Shown here: positions 12,965 to 23,200 of the stretch, piece by piece
How positions within the stretch are numbered: the first letter of the stretch is position 1
Layout: each line of letters begins with the position of its first letter
Position numbers and translations under genes: made by a program
Notes under the pieces: model-generated
The model's input: the letters and a program-made list of their open reading frames with translations, nothing else
The model's database searches: none
Told to the model about the DNA's origin: nothing
Source of the DNA: Girardinichthys multiradiatus
Taxonomy: Eukaryota; Chordata; Actinopteri; Cyprinodontiformes; Goodeidae
NCBI RefSeq assembly: GCF_021462225.1
Contig: NC_061804.1
Span: 42,223,975-42,287,974, forward strand
Direction: 5' to 3'
DNA: 64,000 nt

Positions 12965-15170
12965 TTATTTTGTAGAGGAGAATATGATGCACATAAGTGA
13001 TACAGAAGAACTGAGAGTGAGTACTGAGTAGTGTACAGTCTACTTCAGTAACATGTTATAACATGGTGTAATCAGTGTCTGTACTGTATATGCTTAAAAA
13101 TAAACTAGATTAGGAATTTAATATCAATTTATTATTATAGAAAAAAGAAAACATTGGAATCTAGATTTTGGAAGGGTCCTTGTTTTCAAGAATGTATAAG
13201 TCAATATCCTATTATTTTTGTACTCATATGTTGCTTTCTACTGTAGCAATGAGTAGTGAAATATGTCTATTTAAGCTCCTGAGTTGTGTTTAGATGAGAA
13301 GAAATTGGTGCACCGAACTGTACTGTATATCTTTTTGTCTACAAAGAGACATTTATGAAAAGAAGACAGTAAATTTGTTTTTTATGGTGTGTGTGAATAG
13401 CACATATACGTAATTATTTGTGGGCAACAGCTTACTATACTGATCTTTTCTTTTCCATAACACTGCAGTTTCCCTTGTTTTGCATAATGTTTTTATGTAT
13501 GTTTCTTAAATTGGGATTTTCTTTCACTTCTGTGGATCTCTCCACCTGTAGAAACACTAAGATCTAAATACTGCATATTTTTTGGAGAGCTCCATATCTA
13601 AAAAAAAGTTATCCAGTCTAATGTTTGTTTGCAGTAAAACTCTTAGTGCTACTTTATGCTGACTTGATTGACACAACTGATCCAAATATTTGTCATTTTA
13701 GTTCCAAGCTGGAGCATGTGCAAGTTAATAAACAGATTTTCTGCCTTTTGCTCAGAAGTGGAGGTAGAGCATTGCAGCAGCTGCTAAACACCACACCAGA
13801 CACTCAGTTCAGTGCTGTAAATTGCCAAAAAAAAGGAAAAACAACAACCATCAAATACATTCTAACAACTGGTGCTATTTAAAAAAAGAAAGAACAAAAA
13901 CATCTGTGGTGCTTTTTTTATTTCTTTGTTTTTGTCCTTGCTTCAGACAAAATGTAGCTACACAATCCTGTACTGTACTGTAGATTGCTGTTTGGCTGGT
14001 AGGTCGATCTGCTGCACTCACATGAGCCAGAGGTGTTTGGACTTTTTTTCTCCAGTGTCCTTTCAGGGAATTCCAAGATCCAATTAGACAACGTTTTTGG
14101 AGGGGCACACTTTAAAGCAAGTAACTTTGATAGAGCATTGATTTGAATCAACTTACTTTTGGTCAGTGCTTCTACATCAGCCACATTGATGGGTGCAAAT
14201 AGTCTCTACACATTGTCTTTGGTGCTGAGCGTAATGTTCATATTAAACTTTTGATATATTAATCTCGTCCATTAAAATCCCTGAAGAGGCTTTCAGACAT
14301 TTAAATAAAGTAAGTTTACCTGCAGGCATCATCACACTGCAGGTGGTAGATTCTATTGGAAACTTCTTGCAAAACCAAACCTCTCTGAAACCCATGAATT
14401 AATGTGCAACAAGTAGTGATACGGTGTTTTAATACTAGAGTAAACATCATTCTTTAATTGAAATATTGGTTGTTACTGCCTTGTTAAAAGAAAACGTTAC
14501 ATTTATCACAAACTGATTGTTTTTTTTTAATGATTATAAAATGCAATACAAGTGGAAGAAGAACAAACTAAACTCATATCTTCTAATTGTTCTGTCTTCC
14601 TGAGATGAGTTGACTTGTATTTAAAACATAACTAACATTATTTTTACATTATAGGCATAGACAACTGTGTACCTCAAAATATCTCTTCATGAAAGTCTGA
14701 AATCCACATGTGTACCTTGTACAGATTTTTTTCACTTTTAAGTAGTCCAACCTCATGATGCTTTTTGTATTGGTTTGCACAAACACTAATAGGAATGTAT
14801 GGCTACTGTAATTCCTGCTCCCCCATACACACACATTTCCCTAATACGTGAAAGCAACTGAATTCAACTGTTTTTTTTGTATTATTAATGTCTTGGTATG
14901 CTTGTTGTAGTTGTATATTCAGAATGGTGTATATTACATCAGTTTTTATTTAATAAAATGTTTAAATTTTCTAACAAGACTGTTGGATTTATTAACATTA
15001 ATTCGAATCCCAACATCCACACACATGGGCGTGCTTTTCTATATATAAAGATTTCATTGCAAGTCTGACTGGGAGCTGGAAAACTTTCACAGTCTTCAGA
15101 GATTTGAAAAAGACTGGACTGAGGATCACACACGTACAATTACAACTGCGCCTGCTGCGGGATCACAGAC
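11431..15170. other. AT-rich intergenic region
   Basis: No gene, RNA or long repeat could be supported across this 3.7 kb. The only clear structure is the AT/AC microsatellite near 12929-12962. Confidence 0.4.
12929..12962. repeat. (AC)n(AT)n microsatellite
   Basis: A short run of AC units passes directly into about ten AT units. It is likely length-polymorphic. Confidence 0.9.
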
Positions 15171-15172
15171 TA

Positions 15173-16783
15173 CAGGTCCTTCTCAAAATATTAGCATATT
15201 GTGATAAAGTTCATTATTTTCCATAATGTCATGATGAAAATTTAACATTCATATATTTTAGATACATTGCACACTAACTGAAATATTTCAGGTCTTTTAT
15301 TGTCTTAATACGGATGATTTTGGCATACAGCTCATGAAAACCCAAAATTCCTATCTCACAAAATTAGCATATCATTAAAAGGGTCTCTAAACGAGCTATG
15401 AACCTAATCATCTGAATCAACGAGTTAACTCTAAACACCTGCAAAAGATTCCTGAGGCCTTTAAAACTCCCAGCCTGGTTCATCACTCAAAACCCCAATC
15501 ATGGGTAAGACTGCCGACCTGACTGCTGTCCAGAAGGCCACTATTGACACCCTCAAGCAAGAGGGTAAGACACAGAAAGACATTTCTGAACGAATAGGCT
15601 GTTCCCAGAGTGCTGTATCAAGGCACCTCAGTGGGAAGTTTGTGGGAAGGAAAAAGTGTGGCAGAAAACGCTGCACAATGAGAAGAGGTGACCGGACCCT
15701 GAGGAAGATTGTGGAGAAGGGCCGATTCCAGACCTTGGGGGACCTGCGGAAGCAGTGGACTGAGTCTGGAGTAGAAACATCCAGAGCCACCGTGCACAGG
15801 TGTGTGCAGGAAATGGGCTACAGGTGCTGCATTCCCCAGGTCAAGCCACTTTTGAACCAGAAACAGCGGCAGAAGCGCCTGACCTGGGCTACAGAGAAGC
15901 AGCACTGGACTGTTGCTCAGTGGTCCAAAGTACTTTTTTCGGATGAAAGCAAATTCTGCATGTCATTCGGAAATCAAGGTGCCAGAGTCTGGAGGAAGAC
16001 TGAGGAGAAGGAAATGCCAAAATGCCAGAAGTCCAGTGTCAAGTACCCACAGTCAGTGATGGTCTGGGGTGCCGTGTCAGCTGCTGGTGTTGGTCCACTG
16101 TGTTTTATCAAGGGCAGGGATCAATGCAGCTAGCTATCAGGAGATTTTGGAGCACTTCATGCTTCCATCTGCTGAAAAGCTTTATGGAGATGAAGATTTC
16201 ATTTTTCAGCACGACCTGGCACCTGCTCACAGTGCCAAAACCACTGGTAAATGGTTTACTGACCATGGTATCACTGTGCTCAATTGGCCTTCCAACTCTC
16301 CTGACCTGAACCCCATAGAGAATCTGTGGGATATTGTGAAGAGAACGTTGAGAGACTCAAGACCCAACACTCTGGATGAGCTAAAGGCCGCTATCGAAGC
16401 ATCCTGGGCCTCCATAAGACCTCAGCAGTGCCACAGGCTGATTGCCTCCATGCCACGCCGCATTGAAGCAGTCATTTCTGCAAAAGGATTCCTGACCAAG
16501 TATTGAGTGCATAACTGTACATGATTATTTGAAGGTTGACGTTTTTTGTATTAAAAACACTTTTCTTTTATTGGTCGGATGAAATATGCTAATTTTGTGA
16601 GATAGGAATTTTGGGTTTTCATGAGCTGTATGCCAAAATCATCCGTATTAAGACAATAAAAGACCTGAAATATTTCAGTTAGTGTGCAATGAATCTAAAA
16701 TATATGAATGTTAAATTTTGATCATGACATTATGGAAAATAATGAACTTTATCACAATATGCTAATATTTTGAGAAGGACCTG
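15173..16783 (+). mobile_element. Tc1-like transposon, copy 1, with ~200-bp inverted repeats
   Basis: The element starts CAGGTCCTTCTCAAAATATT and ends with the reverse complement of that end. It is flanked by TA at 15171-15172 and 16784-16785, the normal Tc1/mariner target duplication. The inverted repeats span about 15173-15372 and 16584-16783. It holds one transposase gene, described separately. A second copy sits at 54539-56102 and end fragments lie at 62646 and 63797, so this family has amplified in the genome. Confidence 0.95.
15501..16506 (+). pseudogene. Tc1-like transposase, single +1 frameshift
   Basis: The product would cut and rejoin the element's ends by a DDE reaction in the nucleus. 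The ATG at 15501 opens an N-terminal helix-turn-helix pair ([13 protein letters not shown] and RATVHR), then the catalytic core with FSDESKF (first Asp), [11 protein letters not shown] (second Asp) and NPIENLW (Glu). These words and their order are those of Tc1 transposases. Reading is continuous to about 16118, where one extra A in gggcagggAtcaatgc shifts the frame. The C-terminal third continues in another frame to TGA at 16504-16506. Apart from that base the gene looks complete, about 335 codons. It is recently dead by this lesion alone as far as I can see. Confidence 0.9.
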
Positions 16784-16785
16784 TA

Positions 16786-17320
16786 TAAGATTTACAAACC
16801 AACTAAACACGTCAAACTCGCGAGTGTGAGAGTTAATGGTAGTAAATAAACATACCACTAGGGGACGGTAGTGCCGGATATTCTCAGAATTCGGACAGAC
16901 TATATTTCTCCATAAAATGAAAGCAACGTAATTTAAAAGACATGTGAACTTCATTTTGGCAGTGTTGACAGTTTTTTGTTTTTGTTTTGTTGTAATACTC
17001 CTGTTGAGAGTTTGAAATAATAACTTATTGTGAGCTTGTTTGTGAGTTTTGGAATGACTTTCAATGTTGGCTTTATTCTAAAAATGTCACTATATTTTTA
17101 AAGACAAAAATATAATGTTTGGATTGTGTAAACAAATATTAGGAATTTCGGATAAATAACATCATTGGAAAATATAAATTCTTTAAATGACACTCGAACT
17201 AAACCAGTTATTTAATAAATTACTGATCAGATAATATAAGAGTATTTTACTCTTATGTTTAAAATTTGACATTTTGGTTTATTTTAATAGGGCCCTTCAC
17301 TATTTTCTGTATTCACTCAG
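16786..17320. other. No gene seen
   Basis: AT-rich sequence between two transposon-derived segments; nothing supported. Confidence 0.4.
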
Positions 17321-17600
17321 CCTCTGTTCTTCATTGGCAGTTGGCAACATTGGTTTGCAGTTGGGTTGGTGATCTCTTCATACTTCCAGACTTTAACACA
17401 AACGGATTTTTGTGCCAACTTTTCCCTACTGGGAATCAGGGGTAAAATCGGGTAATACATTGTGTAGTTTGTCCCCAACTTTAGGGTTATTGTCCTGTTG
17501 GAAGGTGAACCTCTACGCCAGTCTCAAGTCTTCTGCAGCCTCTAACAACTTTTATTTTGTCCCGGGATTGTCCTGGATTTAGTTTCATCCATCTTTCCAT
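17320..17600 (-). mobile_element. Fragment of an old Tc1-like transposase
   Basis: The stretch containing gttattgtcctgttggaagg and cagtctcaagtcttctgcag reads, on the minus strand, as the middle of a decayed Tc1-like transposase. It belongs to the same family as the large nested element in CFAP58 intron 15 (50064-56740). No ends were seen. Confidence 0.55.
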
Positions 17601-18890
17601 CAAATTCTGAAAAAGTTATTTTGTGATTCTTCTTCTGATGATATACTGGGCAGAAAGATCTGACTACTACAACATATTTTTCTTGACAGTTCATAATAAA
17701 TTCTGAAAATGTAACGAATTAAAATACTCTTGAAAGGTGTTATGATGAATAAAATAGGTTGTGAAACAAAAAGGGGAGTCTGTGTCATCAAAGAACGATT
17801 ATGACCACCATCACTTTATGTTTTCCAGCATCTAGAAAGAAGTCTGAGTTCATACAATGTTAGTATTATGAAATTATAATAATATACAGTGATTTATGCA
17901 TCTTTAAATATTCAGAAGAAACAAAATCAAAAAACTTAAGTTGCACATAGTATTTAAACAAAAACTGGAAGGTTTTTTGTCCTATTTGCTTAATGACTGG
18001 TTGGCTGAGTTACAGTGAACCATCTTACGCTGTCTTGCTTTAGATTCTTTTTGATAGGACCCTTGTTCTTCAAGTATTATTCAAGGGAAAGACAGGACAG
18101 TTTTGAGGGACCATTGTTCTTGGAAGGGGCAGCCTTGCTCAACAGGGCCATCTGCTGGACAAATGTGTGGAGCATTTCCTGTCCATAGTTTCTGCACAAC
18201 AGCACAATCTTTAGTTATACATCAGAGTACAGAACAAAGAATCTGAAATACCAAAACATGAATTCTAACTACACAATGAAACAGTGTTTTGGTATATCTC
18301 TATAGAAACTAGCACATATAGCCTCAGGGAGTTGAAACCTGCTCCACTTGTTGTAAACTGAGCTTGTTAAGATGAAACGTTTTTTTTTTGTTTTGTCAGA
18401 CCTTCATAGAACGGCTGGACTTAAACTGAGATTAAATTAAACACACAGGTGTAAGTACTAATCAGATGATTTTGCAGGCTAGAAAGGGCACATTCCTGGA
18501 AACATTTGACCATAGTGTCATGAAGAATCTTTGAGGAGTGAACGTGAGGCTTTCAAACATAACAACAGAAGAAGAGGGAATCAAATCAACAAATATGTAA
18601 GAGAGTCGAATATCTGCCCACAATCACATGGGTACATGACATGTACATTACATTATGTTTGAGTCTGGTTGTATGATTTTCATAGTCATTAGATAAAAAA
18701 AAAAAAATCATGATAGATTCAAACCTATGCACCAAATTCTTGTTTTTTAACAAATCAATGCAATTGTATGCTGCATCTATCCACATTGTGAAAAGGTAAA
18801 AAAATTATTTAAAAACAATGGGGCTGAGGTTGTTAGTATTACACTATATTTTATTGTTCCTTCTTTGAAAAAATTACAATTATCCTCTAA
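17601..18890. other. No gene seen
   Basis: AT-rich intergenic sequence. Nothing beyond chance reading frames was found. Confidence 0.4.
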
Positions 18891-18892
18891 CA

Positions 18893-19325
18893 TCAGAATC
18901 AGCTTTATTAAGTTTGTGCACACAAACAAGGAATTTGGTATCTTCTCCACTTTGCTCTCAATGAAAACATCAATCTATCCATTTTCTATTCTTCTGTACA
19001 AGGTCTGTGGGGGAGCTGGTGCCTATCTCCAGCAGTCTACAGGCGGGGTACACCCTGGACAGCTCACCAGTCAATCGCAGGGCAACACAGAGACACACGG
19101 GACGAACAACCATGAACAAACCCGTTCGCACCTAAGGGCAGTCTAGAGAGACCAATTAACCTAACAGTCATGTTTTTTGGACTGTGGGAGGAAGCCGGAG
19201 TACCCGGAGAAAACCCACGCATGCACGGGGAGAACATGCAAAGTCAATGCAGAAAGACCCCTGGCCAGGAGTTGACCCAGCACCTTCTTGCTGCAAGGCC
19301 GCAGTGCTGCCAACTGTCAATAAAA
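18893..19325 (-). repeat. SINE-like interspersed repeat, minus orientation
   Basis: Starting with aatcagctttatt and then tctatccattttctattctt, this stretch contains the words ggggtacaccctggacag, gtttttt ggactgtgggaggaag-type sequence and a gagttgaccc-type degenerate B box near 19270. The same sequence occurs in the opposite direction at 57920-58230, and its end alone occurs at 27893-27960. On the minus strand it reads from a tRNA-like head to a tail ending in a tetranucleotide run, as fish tRNA-derived SINEs do. The family name is not assigned. Confidence 0.6.
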
Positions 19326-20080
19326 CGTTTTAAATATAAATATATAAAAAGAGAAAATAAAATGACTAAGATGATAGTGGAGAGCGTGAAGCAGGAGGAA
19401 CCTCACACAGCTCCAGAGACTTGTGGAAGAGTGAAGATGGGGACAGAAGTAGTCACTGCAGGTTTTCAGTCATGCTTCACCATCCTGTGCAGTTGTACAG
19501 TTTAATTTAGTTCAAACTAATACATTTTTTCACCTGTCACCTCCTTTTCTCTGTTTTAGTTCTTATTTAAACTAAATCCAGAAAAAATGAATTATAAAAA
19601 CCAAAATATTTCAACTCTGAAAACACTATTTTCTTGCTTATCTTTTTGTGTGAGTTATTTCTGTAGAGCTGTGCAGTTTTACAACAGTGACACATTTGTC
19701 AAACAGAGAGAGGGTTGTAAAGTTAGTCACCTATGTCAGTGGTGCCATAGAAGCTGCTCGCTGATACTGGACCAGCCACGAGTGGCCTATCAAACAGTAT
19801 GGATTCACTTTTAACAAAAACCCTCCAATACTAATCTAAATTGAATTACATTTTGGTGTTTTTGTCATAAACATTTCACATGAAAATATTAAAGTTGTTT
19901 TGTTTACTTTCGAATGCGATGTTCCTTAAAGGTTCCATGTGTTTTAAGGGTGTTTAAAGGTTACTTCTACTACATCAGATGCGCTGATCAGACCATTCCT
20001 GCTCCAAACCATTTTACTTTTTCAATTTATTCTGATAAGACCTTTTCGTTTCAAGGTGTCTTGATAGGTGTCCCATCTCG
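19326..20080. other. Upstream flank of CFAP58
   Basis: AT-rich sequence giving way to more CpG-containing sequence from about 20060. No gene is supported. Confidence 0.4.
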
Positions 20081-20088
20081 GGCTTAGC

Positions 20089-20103
20089 GGTTGCTAGGAA
20101 ACC
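20089..20103 (+). promoter_or_regulatory. X-box 1 (RFX-type site)
   Basis: GGTTGCTAGGAAACC is a near-palindrome of two RFX half-sites. It lies 157 bases before the CFAP58 ATG. X-boxes bound by RFX factors are the standard control element of motile-cilium genes. Binding here is inferred from sequence only. Confidence 0.75.
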
Positions 20104-20133
20104 AGGATCGACATTCTTGTGTTTTCTTTTTAA

Positions 20134-20143
20134 TCTCGCGAGA
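20134..20143. promoter_or_regulatory. TCTCGCGAGA core-promoter palindrome
   Basis: An exact match to the 10-base palindrome known from CpG-island promoters, where BANP or ZBTB33 (Kaiso) bind. It sits between the two X-boxes, about 110 bases upstream of the ATG, in otherwise CpG-poor sequence. Confidence 0.75.
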
Positions 20144-20149
20144 ACTGAT

Positions 20150-20163
20150 GTTGCTTAGAAACC
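20150..20163 (+). promoter_or_regulatory. X-box 2 (RFX-type site)
   Basis: GTTGCTTAGAAACC is a second RFX-like site 61 bases after the first and in the same orientation. The half-site spacing matches the first. Two sites close to the start suggest strong control by the ciliogenic RFX/FOXJ1 programme. Confidence 0.7.
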
Positions 20164-20245
20164 AGCATCAACATTGGGTTGTAGAACAAAGGGGAATTGT
20201 GCGCTATTTATACGGAATTACTTTGAACTTTTTTCAGTTCGTGTG

Positions 20246-20251
20246 ATGGAG
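20246..20251 (+). CDS. cfap58: CFAP58 exon 1 (start codon, two codons)
   Basis: ATGGAG is followed at once by the strong donor GTGAGT. It ends in phase 0, matching exon 2, and gives Met-Glu before the GluThrGlu of exon 2. It lies just after the X-box promoter. It is chosen because the N-terminus of exon 2 has no good in-frame start of its own and the phase fits; a transcript would be needed to prove it. Confidence 0.7.
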
Positions 20252-23200
20252 GTGAGTGTGGTTTGTAAACCCTGCGCATAGACAGTCCTGGAACACTGAC
20301 TAAACCTTTGCATTTTGCTCGGAATCGTACCTGCTTTGGTCTGATTGCGACCAAGTTCCATCACTGAATCTTACAGATAAAAGGAAGTCATTCCAGAGGT
20401 TACATCTTGCACACATGTGTTGGATCCAAGCTGAGCTCGTTAGAAAAGACAAGTATCTTCGCTGCGATATAATTAGATTGGCTTCTGATCAAAGGAATAA
20501 ATGATTCATTTGGACTCCATTGTATTGCATATTGGACATTATCTGGACCTTTGCTTTGTTATAAAGTTCTCTGTGATGGCTTGTTGTGAAGTGATTTGGG
20601 GTGCCGTTTGTAAAGTTACACCTAGTCAAAAATTGGCTGCTATATTTTGAGTTATTTAGCTAGTCATAAGACAAACAAATCGGGGTTCATGATCATTCAT
20701 ACATACATGCAAACTAGATATTTAGTTTACAAACTAAATGTTTATTTTACAATTAAATAGTTAGCAAGCTAAATATTTAGGTCTGAGCTAAATATTTAGT
20801 TTGGAGCTAAAGATTTAGCTTGTTCACTGAATATTTAATTTGCAATTAAATATTTAACTTACTAACTAAAATATTTAGTTTGGTAAACAAAATATTTAGC
20901 TTGCAGATTAAACATTTACCTCCAAACTGAATATTTAGTTGTTAACTAAATATTTAATTTGGAGCGAAATCTGAAATTTCTTTCTCGTATGACTGGCTGT
21001 CAGTGTTAGGCTGTATAACCTTATAAACAGCACCCCATGAAGTGACACGATAAAAAAGGTTGCTAAATATAATATTTAGTGCTTGTGATGTTTTATCGAG
21101 TATAAGTACTGTAGAAGGGATACTAAAATAAAAAACTATTTTTATATCTTTATTTCTAATAAGACCCTAGACTGTATTAGATTTACAGCCATGGTTTAAA
21201 ACAACTCACACTCTCCTTTAATCCTAAATTTTTTGCATATACAGTAAAAAAACAATATTTATTACTCGTCGCACTCATACTTGTCTTCACGTTCATTCGG
21301 GACCGGGTCTCGGGGGCAGCAGACTCAGTAGAGGCACCCAGACGTCCCTCTCTCCAGACACCTCCTCCAGCTCCTCCGGGGGGAGCCCAAGGCGTTCCCA
21401 GGCCAGTCGAGAGACATAGTCCCTCCAGCGTGTCCTGGGCCGTCCCCTAGGCCTCCTCCTGGTGGGACGGTCCTGGAACACCTCCCGAGGAAGGCGTCCA
21501 GGAGGCATCCGGTATAGATGCCCGAGCCACCTCAACTGGCTCCTCTCGATGTGGAGGAGCATCAGGTATACTCCGAGCCCCTCACAGATGGCCGAGTTCC
21601 TCACCCTATCTCTAAGGGAGTGCCCGGCCACCCTATGGAGGAAGCCCATTTCAGCTGCTTGTATCCGGGATCTCGTTCTTTCGGTCGTGGCCCAAAGTTC
21701 ATGGCCATAGGTGAGGGTAGGAACGTAGCCCAACCGGTAAATCGAGAGCTTTGCTTTTCGGCTCAGCTCTCTCTACACAACAATGGACTGGCACGGCGCC
21801 CCCATTACTGCGGCAGCGGCAATGCTCCGTCTGTCGATCTCCCACTCATGAGTGAGTGAGTGAGAGGAGAAAGGATCTCCTGCTCCATTCTCCCGCTCTT
21901 GTTCATGAGTGAGGGGAGAATGGAGCGGGAGATCCATTCTCCCTCACTCATGAACAAGAGCCCAAGATACTTGAAGTCTACTTGAGGCAGGAACTGCCCT
22001 CCAACCTGAGGAGGACAAGCCACCCTTTTCTGGTCGAGAACCATGGCCTCGGACTTGGAGGAGCTGATCCTCATCCCAGCCGCTTCACACTCATCTGCGA
22101 ACCGCCCCAGTGCATGCTGTAGGTCTTGGCTAGAGGGGGCCAGCAGGACCACGTCTTCGGCAAAAAGAAGAGACTAAATCCACTGGTCCCCAAACCAGAC
22201 CCCCTCCGGCCCTTGGCTGCGTCTAGAAATCCTGTCAATAAAAGTTATGAACAGGACCGGTGACAATGGGCAGCCATGCCGGAGTCCAACATGCACCGGG
22301 AACAGGGCGGACTTAGTGCCAGCAACGTGGCATCCAAACTCCTTCTCCACTTGTACAGGGACCGGATGGCCCCTAATAAAGGGCCCCTGACACCTACTCC
22401 TGAAGCACCTCTCACAGGGCACCATGAGGGACACGGTCCACAAAACACATTTGGACCAGTTGTGCAAACTCCCATAAACCCTCGAGTACTCTGCAGAGGG
22501 TATAGAGCTGGTCCAGTGTTCCACGGCCGGGATGAAAACCACACTGCTCCTCCTGAAGCCGAGCTTCGAGTATCGGCTGGACTCTCCTCTCCAATAGCCT
22601 GGCATAGGCCTTACCAGGGAGGCTGAGGAGTGTGATCCCCCTATAGCTGGAACACACCATCCAGTCACCCTTCTTATGAAGGGGGACCACCACCCCAGTC
22701 TGCCAGTCCAGAGGCACTGTCCCCGTCCTCCACGCAATGTTGAAGAGGCGTGTCAACCATGACAGCCCCACCACATCCAGAGACTTGAGGTACTCAGGGA
22801 GGATCTCATCCATCCCCCGAAGCCCTGCCACATTGGAGCTTTTTAACCACCTCGGTGACTTCAGCCCGGGTGACGAAAGAGTCCAACCCTGAGTCCCCAG
22901 CCTCTGCTTCCACCCTGCGTGAAGGCAGGATTGTGGAGATCCTCGAAGTGCTCCTTCCACCGCCCGATATTGTCCCCAGTTGAGGTCAGGAGCTCCCCGT
23001 CCCCACTGTAAACAGTGTTGGCGAAGCACTGCTTCCCTCTCCTGAGACGCGGTACGGTTGGCCAGAATCGCTTCAAGGCCAACCGGTAGTCCTTCTCCAT
23101 GGCTTCACCGAACTCCTGCCAGGCCCAAGTTTTTGCCTCTGCCACAGCCCAGGCCGTGGCATGCTTGTCCTCACGGTACTCGTCAGCCACCTCAGGAGTC

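Noticed and set aside
20711..20963. CRISPR-like regular repeats
   Set aside because: Units are palindromic, degenerate and separated by a few bases rather than unique spacers, in vertebrate DNA, and lie inside a MITE.
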